64,000 nt of DNA, from the NCBI RefSeq assembly GCF_002162135.1, contig NZ_CP021382.1, positions 5,193,075 to 5,257,074 of the forward strand, in the 5' to 3' direction. The notes under the pieces were generated by a model that was given only the letters and a program-made list of their open reading frames with translations, searched no databases and was not told the origin of the DNA. Shown here piece after piece: positions 9,900 through 22,827 of the stretch. Position numbers and translations under genes: made by a program. This DNA comes from Cellvibrio sp. PSBB006. Lineage in GTDB: Bacteria > Pseudomonadota > Gammaproteobacteria > Pseudomonadales > Cellvibrionaceae. Each line of letters starts with the position of its first letter. Position 1 is the stretch's first letter.

Positions 9900-10310
9900 A
9901 TGACGGCTTTCGCATTACCGGTTCGTATTTACATAGAAGATACTGATGCGGGCGGTATTGTTTACTACGTCAACTATTTAAAGTTCATGGAGCGATCCCG
10001 TACAGAATTTTTGCGCAGTCTGGGGTATGATAAGCCCGCTATTTTGGACGAGGGTCTTTTACTTGTCGTTCACTCTGCACAAGTCATTTATCGGCGTCCG
10101 GCGCGCCTGGATGACCAGCTGGAGGTGACGACTGAGGTTGTCAAAATCGCGCGTACTTACGTGGAGTTTCAACAGAATGTTTTGCGCGGGAACGATTTAA
10201 TGTGCGAGGGTCTAATTCGCATCGCTTGCGTCAGCGGCGAGACAATGAAACCTAACCCTATTCCCATCGCCATGTTTGAACGCATCAAGTCGCATACCAA
10301 TACCAACTAA
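9900..10310 (+). CDS. ybgC: Tol-Pal system acyl-CoA thioesterase YbgC
   Basis: This 136-residue hotdog-fold thioesterase carries the 4-hydroxybenzoyl-CoA thioesterase signature EDTDAGGIVYYVNYLKFMERSR, including the catalytic Asp of the DTDAGG motif. YbgC is the first gene of Tol-Pal operons and hydrolyses short or phospholipid-derived acyl-CoA at the inner membrane. tolQ follows after 15 bases, so cotranscription is likely. Confidence 0.95.
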   Translation: MTAFALPVRIYIEDTDAGGIVYYVNYLKFMERSRTEFLRSLGYDKPAILDEGLLLVVHSAQVIYRRPARLDDQLEVTTEVVKIARTYVEFQQNVLRGNDLMCEGLIRIACVSGETMKPNPIPIAMFERIKSHTNTN

Positions 10311-10325
10311 GAGCTACAGAGTGTT

Positions 10326-11021
10326 ATGTCAGAAGCTGAAAATACCTTATCGATCTGGAGTTTGATTGCCGAAGCCAGTTTCGTTGTGCAACTGGTTATG
10401 TTGATTCTCTTCCTCGCTTCCATGGTTTCCTGGGTGATGATTTTTCAGCGCGGAATGTACCAGCGCAAAGCCCATAATTCCTTCCTCGCCTTTGAAAAAC
10501 AATTCTGGTCCGGCATCGACCTCAACCAGTTATTCCGCCAAGGCAATGGCCGCAATGATACCGACGGCGTGGAGAATATTTTCCGTGCCGGGTTCAAGGA
10601 ATTTACGCGTTTACGCCAACAGACCGGTGCTGACCCGGATGCAGTGATGGAAGGATCACAGCGGGCCATGCGTGTAGCGCTGGCGCGTGAGGAAGAAAAA
10701 CTGGAAGCCGGTTTGCCGTTTCTGGCCAGTGTTGCGTCTGTCAGCCCATACATCGGTTTGTTCGGTACGGTATGGGGAATCATGAATTCATTTCGTGGCC
10801 TGGCAAATGTGCATCAGACAACTCTGGCGACGGTTGCTCCAGGTATCTCCGAGGCGCTGATAGCTACCGCCATCGGGCTTTTTGCAGCAATTCCTGCGGT
10901 TCTGGCTTACAACCGCTACTCGACGCGCGCCGAAACCTTGATGGGAAATTACCAGACTTTCGCAGAAGAGTTTTCAGCTATTCTGCATCGCCAGGTACAC
11001 AGCAAGCAGGTTTCCGCCTGA
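10326..11021 (+). CDS. tolQ: Tol-Pal proton channel subunit TolQ
   Basis: TolQ is the inner-membrane stator that with TolR uses the proton motive force to energise TolA. The 231 residues have three transmembrane helices (about 15-37, 137-160 and 170-192) with the large cytoplasmic loop between helices 1 and 2. The MotA/TolQ/ExbB signature is visible as LPFLASVASVSPYIGLFGTV and ISEALIATAIGLFAAIPAV. A paralogous ExbB is encoded at 62166-62909. Confidence 0.97.
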   Translation: MSEAENTLSIWSLIAEASFVVQLVMLILFLASMVSWVMIFQRGMYQRKAHNSFLAFEKQFWSGIDLNQLFRQGNGRNDTDGVENIFRAGFKEFTRLRQQTGADPDAVMEGSQRAMRVALAREEEKLEAGLPFLASVASVSPYIGLFGTVWGIMNSFRGLANVHQTTLATVAPGISEALIATAIGLFAAIPAVLAYNRYSTRAETLMGNYQTFAEEFSAILHRQVHSKQVSA

Positions 11022-11049
11022 GTTAATCCAAATTTCATGGTTAAATGAT

Positions 11050-11478
11050 ATGTCCGGATTTGATCGGAAAGTAAAAAAGAAACCGATGGCTGAAATCAAC
11101 GTGGTGCCATACATCGATGTGATGTTGGTGCTATTGATCGTGTTTATGGTTGCTGCACCGATGCTGACACAGGGTGTGAAAGTGGAGTTGCCGCAAGCAG
11201 CCTCGGAGCCAATCGATAACAAGGATGAAGAGCCGGTTACGGTTTCTGTCAAAAAGGACGGAAGCTACTACATTACGCTGGGCGGCGATGCGGAGCAGGC
11301 TCGCCCTCTTGCTGAAATCAAGGATATGGTGAGTAAGGTGTTGCGGCAGAGTCCCAAGACGCTTGTTCTGGTGCAAGGTGACCATAGCGTTGATTACGGC
11401 GTGGTTGTGTCACTAATGAGCGAATTGCAGAGTGCCGGGGCACCTTCCGTCGGCTTGGTTACTGAGCCTCCCCGTTAG
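11050..11478 (+). CDS. tolR: Tol-Pal proton channel subunit TolR
   Basis: TolR is a 142-residue protein with a short cytoplasmic N-terminus, one transmembrane helix carrying the proton-conducting Asp (EINVVPYIDVMLVLLIVFMV), and a periplasmic ExbD/TolR domain ending LMSELQSAGAPSVGLVTEPP. It sits between tolQ and tolA, with tolA starting 6 bases after its stop. Confidence 0.97.
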   Translation: MSGFDRKVKKKPMAEINVVPYIDVMLVLLIVFMVAAPMLTQGVKVELPQAASEPIDNKDEEPVTVSVKKDGSYYITLGGDAEQARPLAEIKDMVSKVLRQSPKTLVLVQGDHSVDYGVVVSLMSELQSAGAPSVGLVTEPPR

Positions 11479-11484
11479 GTATCT

Positions 11485-12309
11485 ATGAAGCTGGACAGAT
11501 TTTTTACAGTACCGGTATTGCTCAGTGTAACCTTGCACACGGCATTGTTGATTTTTATTGCTGGTAATTGGATGCAAAGCAAACCGGAAGAAACGATATA
11601 CAAGCCGCATTATGTAAAGGCAACGCTGGTCGATATGACCCCCAAAGCCATCGCTGCTCCCCAGCAACCAAAACCTCAGGTGCTGGAGGCGCAACGAAAA
11701 CAGGAGCAGGAGCGTAAGCGTCAGGAAGAGCAAGAGCGCCAACAAGCCGAAGCAAAAAAAATCCAGCAGAAAAAAGATCAGGAAGCAAAAGCCAAGGCAG
11801 AAGAAGCGCGTCTGCAAAAAATAAAAACTGAGCAGGCTAAACAGGCAGCAGCAAAAGCTGAACAGCAGCGTAAAAAGGAAGAGGAAGAAAAGAAGCGTAA
11901 GGCCGAGGCTGAACGTAAAAAGCGTGAGCAGCAACAGCGTGAAGCAATGGAGCGGCTTGAGGCGGCCTTACAAAAGGAAGAGCAGTTTCTCAGTGAACGT
12001 AGTGACGATGCTAATGTCCAGAGCTACGAGGCGCTAATACAGGAGCGGATTATTCAAAACTGGAGCCGTCCGCCCTCCGCCAGAAACGGCATGCAGGCGA
12101 TTCTGGAAATCAACATGGTGCCGACGGGTCAGGTAGTGAACGTGCGGGTGATTAAAAGCAGTGGTGATGTCGCATTTGATCGTTCGGCCGAACAGGCGGT
12201 AAAGCGGGTTGATCGCTTTACCGAGATTATGGGTATGCCGTCAGATTTATTTGAACGTAACTTTCGAGTATTCCGATTATTATTCCAGCCAGAGGATTTA
12301 CGTCAGTGA
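11485..12309 (+). CDS. tolA: Cell envelope integrity protein TolA
   Basis: TolA links the TolQR motor to TolB and Pal across the periplasm. Its 274 residues show the three expected domains: an N-terminal anchor ([18 protein letters not shown]), a long charged Lys/Glu/Gln/Ala coiled coil (about 60-165), and the C-terminal TolA III domain ([18 protein letters not shown] to the end). The stop overlaps the tolB start by four bases, which suggests translational coupling. Confidence 0.95.
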   Translation: MKLDRFFTVPVLLSVTLHTALLIFIAGNWMQSKPEETIYKPHYVKATLVDMTPKAIAAPQQPKPQVLEAQRKQEQERKRQEEQERQQAEAKKIQQKKDQEAKAKAEEARLQKIKTEQAKQAAAKAEQQRKKEEEEKKRKAEAERKKREQQQREAMERLEAALQKEEQFLSERSDDANVQSYEALIQERIIQNWSRPPSARNGMQAILEINMVPTGQVVNVRVIKSSGDVAFDRSAEQAVKRVDRFTEIMGMPSDLFERNFRVFRLLFQPEDLRQ

Positions 12310-13586
12310 AACGTTATTTGCTGTTTTTTGTGCTTTTGATTTCAGGTATGGCACAAGCCCAGTTAACAATACAGATTTCCCGTGGGGCGGATAATCCGAC
12401 TCGCATCGCGGTAGTACCTATGGCCACTCAAGGCTTGGCATTATCGGAAGATATCAGTGAAATCGTCAGTAATGATCTGGAGTTCACCGGTCAGTTTGCC
12501 GCAATTCCGCGAACTGATATGTTGTCTTTCCCACGTAACGAAGCTGAAGTGCATTATCGCGATTGGAATGTGCTCAAGGCAGAATATTTATTAATAGGCT
12601 CTGTAGAGCAGCGTGCAGGGCGTTATTACGCCAGCTATCAACTGTTTGATGTCCTGGGTCAGCGCAAAGTATTACCAAAATTGTCAGTTGATGGGACGGA
12701 AGCTCAATTGCGTGACCTGGCTCACCACATCAGTGACAAGGTTTATGAAACTATTACTGGTATTCGTGGCATATTTTCCACCAAGCTGATTTATGTAGAA
12801 GCTTTTCAACAGAAAGGCAGAAATGATAAATATCGATTGATGTTGTCGGACGTGGACGGAGCTCGTTCGCGATTATTGCTTGAATCCGGTGAGCCGATTA
12901 TGTCACCGATGTGGTCTCCGGATGGTCGTCGGGTTGCATATGTTTCTTTTGAATCGGATCGTCCTGCAGTTTATGTTCAGGAGATTGCAACAGGCAGAAG
13001 AGAGCAGCTGACAAATTTTAAAGGTTTGAATGGTGCGCCTGCATGGGCGCCTGATGGACAGCGTCTGGCATTGGTTTTGTCGAAGGATGGCAATCCGGAA
13101 ATTTACACGCTGAATATTATTACTCGACAACTGTCGCGCATGACAAATCATTTTGGAATTGATACTGAACCTGCATGGACGGCCGATGGTACTGGCATTA
13201 TTTTCACCTCCAATCGTGGAGGAAAGCCACAAATATACCAAGTAAATGTTGCAACTTTGCAGGTGGAGCGTGTAACCTTTGACGGCGAGCAAAACACTCG
13301 TGGTCGCGTCTCTCCTGATGGTAAAAGCTTGGTTATGGTTCATCAACGAGGTGGTACATATCACCTCGCTGCACAAGACCTTAAGACAGGAAATTTACGC
13401 ATTTTGACAGAGACAGATTTAGACGAGTCGCCTACTATAGCTCCCAATGGCGCTATGCTGATGTATGCGACTCGCTTTGGTGGTAAGGGTATACTGGCAG
13501 CGGTTTCCTTGGATGCCAGAACCAGAGTTCGTCTACCATCAAAACAAGGTGATGTGCGGGAACCCGCATGGTCACCATTTTTTTAA
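12306..13586 (+). CDS. tolB: Tol-Pal periplasmic protein TolB
   Basis: TolB is the periplasmic partner of Pal and TolA. The 426 residues comprise a signal peptide ([19 protein letters not shown]), an N-terminal anticodon-binding-like domain (about 25-160) and a six-bladed propeller of [30 protein letters not shown] and [10 protein letters not shown] blades. The length is normal. It overlaps the tolA stop and is followed 48 bases later by pal. Confidence 0.97.
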   Translation: MKRYLLFFVLLISGMAQAQLTIQISRGADNPTRIAVVPMATQGLALSEDISEIVSNDLEFTGQFAAIPRTDMLSFPRNEAEVHYRDWNVLKAEYLLIGSVEQRAGRYYASYQLFDVLGQRKVLPKLSVDGTEAQLRDLAHHISDKVYETITGIRGIFSTKLIYVEAFQQKGRNDKYRLMLSDVDGARSRLLLESGEPIMSPMWSPDGRRVAYVSFESDRPAVYVQEIATGRREQLTNFKGLNGAPAWAPDGQRLALVLSKDGNPEIYTLNIITRQLSRMTNHFGIDTEPAWTADGTGIIFTSNRGGKPQIYQVNVATLQVERVTFDGEQNTRGRVSPDGKSLVMVHQRGGTYHLAAQDLKTGNLRILTETDLDESPTIAPNGAMLMYATRFGGKGILAAVSLDARTRVRLPSKQGDVREPAWSPFF

Positions 13587-13634
13587 ATAAACCTCAGTAC
13601 TGCTAGTTCACCACTTGATTGGAGTTACACACAC

Positions 13635-14111
13635 ATGATCACTAAATCATTAAAACAAGGTTTAACCTTCGCTGTTATTATGTCTTTCCTGGTTGGTTGC
13701 TCCAGCAGCAGCACTCAGGAAGAGGAAACTACCACTACTGCTCCTGTAGTGCCTGAAGAAACTGTTAACGAAGTTGAAGAGCAAGCACCGCTCGAAACTA
13801 TCGTGTACTTCGACTTCGACCAAGCTACTCTGAAGCCTGAAACCCGTGCGCTGTTGTTGGCTCATGCAGATCGTCTGAAATCTTCTGGTGCTGCTACCCG
13901 TCTGGAAGGTCATGCTGACGAGCGCGGCTCTCGCGAATACAACATTGCTCTGGGTGAGCGTCGTGCGAACGCTGTGCGCGACTTCCTGGTACTGCAAGGT
14001 GTAAGCGCTTCTTCTTTGGAAGTTGTGAGCTACGGTGAAGAGCGTCCGCTTGCCACTGGCAGCGATGAGTCTTCCTACTCTCAAAACCGTCGTGTAGAAC
14101 TGAAGTACTAA
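13635..14111 (+). CDS. pal: Peptidoglycan-associated lipoprotein Pal
   Basis: Pal anchors the outer membrane to peptidoglycan. At 158 residues it has a lipoprotein signal peptide ending in the lipobox LVGC (Cys at about residue 22), a short acidic Thr-rich linker, and an OmpA-like peptidoglycan-binding domain ([43 protein letters not shown]). A GGAG site precedes the ATG by about ten bases. Codon use is strongly biased, as expected for an abundant protein. Confidence 0.97.
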   Translation: MITKSLKQGLTFAVIMSFLVGCSSSSTQEEETTTTAPVVPEETVNEVEEQAPLETIVYFDFDQATLKPETRALLLAHADRLKSSGAATRLEGHADERGSREYNIALGERRANAVRDFLVLQGVSASSLEVVSYGEERPLATGSDESSYSQNRRVELKY

Positions 14112-14130
14112 TCAAGAGTCAACAACCCGT

Positions 14131-14883
14131 ATGTCGAAATACCTGTTAGCTGCTGTTCTGTTTATTGCAGTCCCTGCATCCCAGGCGCAAGTGCGGGTTG
14201 TTGAATCCTCGCCCCAGAGACCACTCTCTGGGGTGGCTCAACCGATTGAGTCGGTTAACGCTCAAACAAATGCGTATTTTGAACTCCAATCACTCAAGGA
14301 AGAAGTTTCTCTGCTACGAGGTTTGGTAGAGGAACAGGCTCACGAGATTTCTCGTTTAAAACAGCAGCAAATGGATAACTACCTTGATCTGGATAAACGC
14401 TTGAACGCCTTGTCTGGTGGTGGCAATCCTGCTCCTGTTGATACATCTCTTTTGCCACCGTCACCCGTTGAAAGCGCAGGTGGCGGTGTCTCTATTCCGA
14501 ATTCCAATAGTGCTCTCGGTGAAGCCGAGGTCTATGCTGCAGCATATAACCTGTTGAAACAGCGTCAGATTGATCCCGCCATTGCGGCCTTTAAAGACCA
14601 TCTCTCCCGTTTTCCCAACGGCGCCTATGCGGGCAATAGCTATTATTGGCTGGGAGAAATCTACCTGCTGAAGAATGAATTATCTGATTCGCGAAATTGG
14701 TTTACTCAATTGCTTGAGAAGTTTCCTAATGATCGCAAAGTACCTGATGCGAAGTTCAAGCTGGGTAAGGTATACCACTTGCTAGGGGAAGATGATCAAG
14801 GCAGAAAGTTGCTTGAAGATGTCGCTGCTGGCAGTGGTGATTCAGCTCGATTGGCTAAACAATATTTGCAGGAAAATTTCTAA
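14131..14883 (+). CDS. cpoB: Tol-Pal coordinating protein CpoB (YbgF)
   Basis: CpoB coordinates outer-membrane constriction with septal peptidoglycan synthesis through TolA and PBP1B. The 250 residues contain a signal peptide (MSKYLLAAVLFIAVPASQA), a trimerising coiled coil (about 50-95, LKEEVSLLRGLVEEQAHEIS), a Pro/Gly-rich linker and C-terminal TPR repeats (AYNLLKQRQIDPAIAAFKDH, NSYYWLGEIYLLKNELSDSR, KLGKVYHLLGEDDQ). It closes the tol-pal operon 19 bases after pal. Confidence 0.95.
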   Translation: MSKYLLAAVLFIAVPASQAQVRVVESSPQRPLSGVAQPIESVNAQTNAYFELQSLKEEVSLLRGLVEEQAHEISRLKQQQMDNYLDLDKRLNALSGGGNPAPVDTSLLPPSPVESAGGGVSIPNSNSALGEAEVYAAAYNLLKQRQIDPAIAAFKDHLSRFPNGAYAGNSYYWLGEIYLLKNELSDSRNWFTQLLEKFPNDRKVPDAKFKLGKVYHLLGEDDQGRKLLEDVAAGSGDSARLAKQYLQENF

Positions 14884-14923
14884 AGGTGTCGGGTTTATTT
14901 TTATAGGCCGATATTCTTGATGT

Positions 14924-14959
14924 AAAAAAAGAGTGGGGCCAACCTTGCGGTTAGCCCCA
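14924..14959 (-). terminator. Intrinsic terminator on the minus strand
   Basis: Read on the minus strand, TGGGGCTAACC and GGTTGGCCCCA pair (11 bp, one G-T wobble) around a GCAA tetraloop, followed by CTC and seven T. The T-tract exists only on the minus strand (A-tract at 14924-14930), so the terminator serves a minus-strand transcript, most simply the candidate sRNA; it could also act on long trxB read-through. Confidence 0.85.
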
Positions 14960-15200
14960 TAGCTTTCCAGCTCCTCTCCAGGTTTTACTTTAATTGCTAA
15001 AGAATTTAGTAATTAAAACTCAGCGTCCTGCTGACCAACCTTGCTGTTCCACTCTTGTGCCTGTCCTTCCGTGTTTACAACGTCCTTATACGGCACACAT
15101 TCCTTTGTATTTCCTTAGATAGAGTGGGGCGCTTCCTTTGACCTTTCTTGGCCTGGGTACATCAATGTGTACTTCCTTGTTAAAAGCTATTCTCCAGAAA
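14924..15200 (-). ncRNA. Candidate CsrA/RsmA-sequestering sRNA (CsrB/RsmZ type)
   Basis: On the minus strand this 280-base stretch carries 13 GGA trinucleotides (plus-strand TCC between 14966 and 15195), several times the chance level. At least three lie in hairpin loops: TCAGC-AGGAC-GCTGA (15020-15034), AGCT-GGAA-AGCT (14961-14972) and CCT-GGAG-AGG (14973-14982). Others appear as AAGGA in single-stranded stretches. The 3' end is an intrinsic terminator on the same strand (14959-14934), an 11-bp stem with a GCAA tetraloop and then CTCTTTTTTT. Repeated GGA in loops plus a strong terminator is the hallmark of CsrB/RsmY/RsmZ RNAs, which titrate CsrA. The 5' end near 15200 is a guess, no clear promoter was found, and no sequence family match could be tested. 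Confidence 0.6.
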
Positions 15201-15462
15201 ATGAGGTGTCGCAGATAGTCGAGAAAATCGCTATTTTTTGTAGGAAATTGACTACAGGATGGCGCGGATATCGGGATCTTATCCGACGTGATTGTCATCA
15301 CTTTGGAATTTAAAGCTTTTGAAATCAAGCAATTAAGGTATGCCCGATAGGGAAAAGAGGATTGCTGATTGAGTGCGGCAGCGCACGTTATGTTAGTTGG
15401 AGGGGGCTTAAAGAGCGGTGAGGGCAGGATTGCCTCTGTAGAGAGACAATCCTGAGGAGCGT
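15201..15462. other. Non-coding stretch between candidate sRNA and trxB
   Basis: No convincing gene is present. A short inverted repeat CGGATA-N9-TATCCG at 15265-15285 lies about 65 bases upstream of the presumed sRNA start and could be an activator site. A second hairpin, AGGATTG paired with CAATCCT (15426-15453), lies 10 bases after the trxB stop and may stabilise or end the trxB mRNA, but it lacks a T-tract. Confidence 0.4.
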
Positions 15463-16533
<1,071 letters not shown>

Positions 16534-16667
16534 CTATAGGGTATCGGCCGCTCAACAGTTATCTTTTATTGCATGAATGTTGGATGCTTCTCTTTATATG
16601 GTGGTAAAAACCACGTTAATTATTACAATAGGGCGCGAAATACCGTCCATTACTTGGGAATGTGCTT

Positions 16668-19025
16668 TTGAAATCAAATACTTCCAGTCGTAAAACTGCT
16701 CCTGCGGCACCTGAATCCGGCATTTTCCTGCGGATCGTGAAAGAAGGTGCGCTGATCGGTTTTGTGGCCATTTGTCTATTTTTATTGTTGGCGATGTTCA
16801 GTTACGACCCCGGCGATCCGGGCTGGTCGCGCACTGGTGCCAATATTCGCATACAAAATGCGGGTGGTCCCTTTGGTGCATGGATCGCCGATGTGTTTTT
16901 CTCGTTGTTTGGCTATCTGGCATACCTCTTCCCCGTTATGTTGGCTTATCGGGCCTGGATTGTTTTTCGCGATCGTGCCCATCAAACCACACCGGACTGG
17001 ATATTAATCGGCTTGCGTTTGGTCGGCTTTATCCTGGTGATGGTTGCGGGTACTGGCCTGGCGGCTATGAATTACGGCAGTGAAATATCTGATCTCCCTT
17101 ACTCTCATGGCGGGCTTTTAGGTGCATCTGTATCCGATGCGGTGAGCGGTGCCTTTAGCTATACCGGCGGTACTTTGCTGTTGATCGCCGTATTTCTGTT
17201 TGGTATGACCATCTTTACCGATTTGTCCTGGTTGGCGCTGATGGATGAGATCGGTCGCATCACCTTGTTGCTAATCAGCAAAATGCAGGAAAAGTGGTTG
17301 CACTTCCAGCGGCGGCGCCATGAGAAAAAATTAGCGAGTGAAGCTCAACAACATCGACGGGAAGTGGTTGCGCAACACGCCAAAGTGGAAGCCAAACGCA
17401 TTCCACCAGTTATCACAGAACCACCCAAAAAGCCGACACCCAGTCCCCGTGTGCAAAAAGAAAAACAGGCATCGTTATTCGAGACTCTGGATACCAGCGT
17501 AGTGGGCGAACTGCCAGCGCTGAATTTGCTTGATCCAGCGGATAAACGTAGTGACAAAGGCTTTTCAAAAGAATCGCTGGAAGCTATGTCCAAGTTGCTG
17601 GAATTAAAACTTAAAGATTTCGGTATCGAAATCGAAGTGGTTTCAGTGCAACCTGGTCCGGTTGTTACCCGTTTTGAAATCCAGCCCGCACCCGGTATCA
17701 AAGCCAGTCGTATTTCCGGTTTGGCGAAGGATCTGGCACGTTCACTGGCTGTGATCAGTGTGCGAGTCGTTGAAGTGATTCCCGGCAAATCTGTTATGGG
17801 TATCGAAATCCCCAACGAGCATCGCGAGATTGTGCGTTTAAGTGAGGTCATCGCGTCAGAGACCTACGAGAACTCCCGTTCGCCCTTAACCATGGCTTTG
17901 GGACATGACATTTCTGGCGAGCCTGTCATTGCAGATTTGGCCAGGATGCCGCACTTATTGGTAGCGGGTACCACCGGCTCTGGTAAGTCTGTGGGCGTCA
18001 ACGTCATGCTGTTGAGTCTTCTCTACAAGTCGACACCTAAAGAAGTGCGTCTGATTCTGGTAGACCCGAAGATGCTGGAGTTGTCTGTTTACGAAGGCAT
18101 TCCCCATTTGCTGACGCCGGTCATTACCGATATGAAAGACGCCGCCAATGGTTTGCGTTGGTGTGTGGGCGAGATGGAGCGACGTTATAAGTTAATGGCT
18201 GCTTTGGGTGTGCGTAATCTGGCAGGTTTTAATCGCAAAATTGATGATGCGAACAAAGCCGGTACGCCTATTGCTGATCCACTGTTCAAGCCGGAGGAAA
18301 ATTTCGAAGCAGGTGAGGCGGAAGCAACCGCGCCTAACCTCGAAACCTTGCCGATGATTGTCGTCGTGATCGATGAATTTGCCGATATGATGATGATTGT
18401 TGATAAGAAAAAAGTAGAGCAATTGATTGCGCGCATTGCGCAAAAAGCGCGGGCCGCCGGCATCCATTTAATACTGGCTACCCAGCGCCCCTCGGTAGAC
18501 ATCATCACCGGTCTCATTAAAGCCAACGTACCTACACGCATGGCATTCCAGGTATCTTCCAAGATAGATTCACGCACAATCCTTGATCAGGGTGGTGCCG
18601 AACAATTATTGGGGCATGGCGATATGTTGTACTTGCCACCCGGCACCAGTATTCCCGTGCGGGTTCACGGCGCTTTTGTGGATGATCATGAAGTGCATAA
18701 AGTGGTGGGAGATTGGAAAAAACGCGGTCAGCCAAATTATATTGACGGTATTACCGATGACAGTAACAACAGTATCCCGGTGCCTGGCATCAGTGGCGGC
18801 GAGGAAGGCGAGGGTGATAACGGTGAAGGCGATGCGCTTTACGATGAAGCCGTTGCCTTTGTTATTGAATCACGCAAGGCTTCAATTTCCTCGGTGCAGC
18901 GCAAACTGCGCATTGGTTATAACCGGGCCGCGCGTTTAATTGAAACAATGGAAGCTGCCGGTGTCGTATCTTCCGCAGGCCACAATGGTAACCGCGAAGT
19001 CCTGGTGCCTGGTGGCAGTCGTTAA
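16668..19025 (+). CDS. ftsK: DNA translocase FtsK
   Basis: FtsK couples septation to chromosome segregation by pumping DNA to XerCD at dif. The roughly 785-residue protein has four N-terminal membrane helices (about 25-190), a short Lys/Pro linker (about 210-280), the alpha/beta RecA-like motor with Walker [14 protein letters not shown] and Walker [14 protein letters not shown], and a C-terminal gamma winged helix ([20 protein letters not shown]) that reads KOPS. Two start codons are possible: GTG at 16662 is only two bases after GGGA, while TTG at 16668 is eight bases after it, so I prefer TTG. lolA follows after 18 bases. Confidence 0.96.
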   Translation: MKSNTSSRKTAPAAPESGIFLRIVKEGALIGFVAICLFLLLAMFSYDPGDPGWSRTGANIRIQNAGGPFGAWIADVFFSLFGYLAYLFPVMLAYRAWIVFRDRAHQTTPDWILIGLRLVGFILVMVAGTGLAAMNYGSEISDLPYSHGGLLGASVSDAVSGAFSYTGGTLLLIAVFLFGMTIFTDLSWLALMDEIGRITLLLISKMQEKWLHFQRRRHEKKLASEAQQHRREVVAQHAKVEAKRIPPVITEPPKKPTPSPRVQKEKQASLFETLDTSVVGELPALNLLDPADKRSDKGFSKESLEAMSKLLELKLKDFGIEIEVVSVQPGPVVTRFEIQPAPGIKASRISGLAKDLARSLAVISVRVVEVIPGKSVMGIEIPNEHREIVRLSEVIASETYENSRSPLTMALGHDISGEPVIADLARMPHLLVAGTTGSGKSVGVNVMLLSLLYKSTPKEVRLILVDPKMLELSVYEGIPHLLTPVITDMKDAANGLRWCVGEMERRYKLMAALGVRNLAGFNRKIDDANKAGTPIADPLFKPEENFEAGEAEATAPNLETLPMIVVVIDEFADMMMIVDKKKVEQLIARIAQKARAAGIHLILATQRPSVDIITGLIKANVPTRMAFQVSSKIDSRTILDQGGAEQLLGHGDMLYLPPGTSIPVRVHGAFVDDHEVHKVVGDWKKRGQPNYIDGITDDSNNSIPVPGISGGEEGEGDNGEGDALYDEAVAFVIESRKASISSVQRKLRIGYNRAARLIETMEAAGVVSSAGHNGNREVLVPGGSR

Positions 19026-19043
19026 TTATCTATTGGAACAACT

Positions 19044-19664
19044 ATGTTAATCAGAATATTGTTGGTATGCAGTGCACTTTTTACGACGGCGGCCTTCGCT
19101 GAGCAGGATCAAAGTGCTGCACAGCTGCGCAAGCAGCTGGATGCTATGACGACCTTGCAAGGTAAATTCAGTCAAAGTCTGTATGATGAAAAAGGTGAGA
19201 AACTGGAAGAAAGCCAAGGCAGTTTTGCTTTGCAGCGTCCGGGTAAATTCTATTGGAAAACGGAAGCACCTTTTCCGCAGCTGCTGGTGTCTAACAATAA
19301 AACTATCTGGTTGTACGATCCGGATCTTGAAACCGTTAATGAGCGCCCCTTCACCAACGATCTGCAACAAACACCTGCCTTATTGTTGAGTGAAGATATT
19401 GATAAGCTGCGACAGAATTTTACGGTCACCCATAAGACGGTCGATAAAAATATCCGCTTTACTTTGGTTCCCAAGGTGACGGATGGATTATTTCAGCAAC
19501 TGATTCTGGTATTTGCAGGCGATGATCTGAAGGAATTTCATATTCAGGATAGCCTTGGCCAGTCATCGCAATTTATGCTGAGCAATGTCAAACGAAACCA
19601 ACCACTAGATGCATCATTATTTGAATTTACGCCTCCACCGGGTGTGGAAATATTGAGAAATTAA
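19044..19664 (+). CDS. lolA: Outer-membrane lipoprotein carrier LolA
   Basis: LolA ferries lipoproteins across the periplasm from LolCDE to LolB. The 206 residues have a signal peptide ([19 protein letters not shown]) and the LolA fold, seen in [44 protein letters not shown] and [11 protein letters not shown]. The stop codon overlaps the rarA start by one base, so the two are translationally coupled. Confidence 0.95.
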   Translation: MLIRILLVCSALFTTAAFAEQDQSAAQLRKQLDAMTTLQGKFSQSLYDEKGEKLEESQGSFALQRPGKFYWKTEAPFPQLLVSNNKTIWLYDPDLETVNERPFTNDLQQTPALLLSEDIDKLRQNFTVTHKTVDKNIRFTLVPKVTDGLFQQLILVFAGDDLKEFHIQDSLGQSSQFMLSNVKRNQPLDASLFEFTPPPGVEILRN

Positions 19665-21007
19665 TGAGCCGCGATCTATTTGGCACACCTCCTGTATACC
19701 AGCCGCTTGCTGCACGCATGCGGCCGCGCAACCTTGATGATTATATTGGCCAGGAACATTTATTGGGGCCAGGCAAGCCTTTGCGTGAGGCCGTTGTGCG
19801 CGGCCAGTTGCACTCCATGATCCTGTGGGGCCCGCCCGGTGTGGGCAAAACGTCACTGGCTAAATTATTTGCCGAACAGGCTCACGCACGTTTCGAAACC
19901 TTGTCAGCGGTACTGGCGGGCGTCAAGGAAATCCGGGCCGCCGTTGCTGTAGCAGAACAGGAACGCGCCGGCAGTGGTCGCAAAACGATCCTGTTTGTCG
20001 ACGAAGTTCATCGTTTTAATAAATCCCAGCAAGACGCTTTTTTGCCTTATGTGGAAGACGGAACCTTAATCTTCATCGGCGCAACGACGGAAAATCCTTC
20101 TTTTGAATTAAACAACGCACTCCTGTCACGCTGTCGTGTTTATGTATTGCGCGGCTTGGGACAGGAACAATTGTGTCATGTATTGCAGCAAGCGCTGCAT
20201 GATGACGAGCGCGGATTGGGCAATCAGCAAATTCATATTGACGATGAAACCTTGAATACGCTCGCGTTGGCTGCTGATGGTGATGCGCGTAAAGCGCTCA
20301 ACCTGCTTGAGATAGCGGCGGATCTTGCTGATGATCAGCAAGGTGAAAAAACGATCAATCATGCTGTGTTGGCCGAGGTGCTCGCCAGCGATGTCCGTCG
20401 TTTTGATAAAGGTGGCGATCTGTTTTATGAACAGATCTCGGCGTTACATAAAGCCGTGCGCGGCTCCTCACCAGACGGTGCGCTCTACTGGCTGGCGCGT
20501 ATGTTAGACGGTGGATGTGATCCGTTGTACATTGCCCGGCGGGTTGTGCGGATGGCGACCGAGGATATCGGTAATGCCGATCCTCGTGCCTTGCCCTTGG
20601 CATTGAGCGCCTGGGATACCCAGGAGCGCCTGGGTAGTCCGGAAGGTGAATTGGCGATAGCCCAGGCGGTGGTTTATCTGGCGGCAGCGCCTAAAAGTAA
20701 TGCTGTGTATAATGCGTTCAAACAAGTGATGGCCGATGTTCAACAGTTGCCTGCTTATGATGTGCCGGTACATTTGCGTAACGCACCGACTAAGTTGATG
20801 AAGTCCATGGATTACGGCGCTGAATATCGCTACGCTCACGACGAACCGGGGGCGTATGCGGCGGGTGAAAATTATTTACCGGAAGACATTGCTGATCGTC
20901 GTTACTACCAGCCGGTGGATCGCGGTCTGGAATTGAAAATTCAGGAAAAATTAGCGCATTTTCGCGCACTGGATGCCAGCAGTTCTACCCAGCGCTATAG
21001 AAAATAA
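19664..21007 (+). CDS. rarA: Replication-associated recombination ATPase RarA
   Basis: RarA (MgsA, relative of WRNIP1) is an AAA+ ATPase acting at stalled forks. The 447 residues contain Walker [13 protein letters not shown], Walker [22 protein letters not shown], sensor [20 protein letters not shown], and the C-terminal tetramerisation region ([25 protein letters not shown] and [16 protein letters not shown]). The lolA-rarA-crcB-serS order is as in pseudomonads. Confidence 0.97.
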   Translation: MSRDLFGTPPVYQPLAARMRPRNLDDYIGQEHLLGPGKPLREAVVRGQLHSMILWGPPGVGKTSLAKLFAEQAHARFETLSAVLAGVKEIRAAVAVAEQERAGSGRKTILFVDEVHRFNKSQQDAFLPYVEDGTLIFIGATTENPSFELNNALLSRCRVYVLRGLGQEQLCHVLQQALHDDERGLGNQQIHIDDETLNTLALAADGDARKALNLLEIAADLADDQQGEKTINHAVLAEVLASDVRRFDKGGDLFYEQISALHKAVRGSSPDGALYWLARMLDGGCDPLYIARRVVRMATEDIGNADPRALPLALSAWDTQERLGSPEGELAIAQAVVYLAAAPKSNAVYNAFKQVMADVQQLPAYDVPVHLRNAPTKLMKSMDYGAEYRYAHDEPGAYAAGENYLPEDIADRRYYQPVDRGLELKIQEKLAHFRALDASSSTQRYRK

Positions 21008-21028
21008 TCTTTTTACGGAAACATCCTC

Positions 21029-21403
21029 ATGCAATGGTTAGCCGTCGCAATTGGTGGCGCTTTGGGAGCCATGGCCCGTTATGGTGTCGTGAGTTATTTG
21101 GCGCCGATTACCGGCAATCGTTTTCCCTTGGGGACACTCTGTGTCAATATCTCGGGTTCTTTTTTAATCGGAATATGTTATGTATTGCTCGATGAAAAAC
21201 TCGCGGCGTCACCTGAATGGCGCTTGTTGAGCATGACGGGTTTTCTCGGCGCCTTCACCACATTTTCAACCTTCTCTCTTGATGCCTTGGCATTATGGGA
21301 AAACGACCTGGCGATGACAGCAATCGCCTATGTACTGGCCACTGTCATCGGTTGCCTGATAGCGGTAACTGCCTCGGTTTTGTTGACGCAGCGATTGTTT
21401 TAA
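21029..21403 (+). CDS. crcB: Fluoride channel CrcB/FluC
   Basis: This 124-residue four-helix membrane protein exports fluoride as an antiparallel dimer. Family signatures are visible: GGALGAMARYGV in helix 1, GTLCVNISGSFLIG in helix 2, and GFLGAFTTFSTFS with the Phe box in helix 3. Only 21 bases separate it from rarA, so no fluoride riboswitch fits in front of it; expression should follow the operon. Confidence 0.95.
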   Translation: MQWLAVAIGGALGAMARYGVVSYLAPITGNRFPLGTLCVNISGSFLIGICYVLLDEKLAASPEWRLLSMTGFLGAFTTFSTFSLDALALWENDLAMTAIAYVLATVIGCLIAVTASVLLTQRLF

Positions 21404-21433
21404 CCTTGTATATTCCTATTAACCTTTACGTAA

Positions 21434-22723
<1,290 letters not shown>

Positions 22724-22731
22724 ATTCCAAA

Positions 22732-22759
22732 GAGCAGGTTGTGGATTCATAACCTGCTC
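22732..22759 (+). terminator. Hairpin after serS
   Basis: GAGCAGGTT (22732-22740) and AACCTGCTC (22751-22759) pair perfectly around a 10-base loop, 8 bases after the serS stop. The following GTCAATTTGTC is only weakly T-rich, so it may be an inefficient terminator or a 3'-end stabiliser before cysG. Confidence 0.55.
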
Positions 22760-22827
22760 GTCAATTTGTCAATCGGGTCGCAGCGGTTCGATTCACTGTA
22801 TCGATACTATCTTTCTTGCGTAGCACT

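Noticed and set aside
15013..15096. A 27-residue GTG-started frame on the minus strand with an AGGA upstream
   Set aside because: The apparent ribosome site is one of many GGA motifs in the candidate sRNA; the peptide has no recognisable features and an in-frame stop lies just upstream.
15086..15328. An 80-residue minus-strand frame between cpoB and trxB
   Set aside because: No ribosome site, no recognisable domain, and it overlaps the candidate sRNA; composition looks non-coding.
21004..21028. Fluoride riboswitch in front of crcB
   Set aside because: The gap after rarA is only 21 bases, too short for the aptamer.
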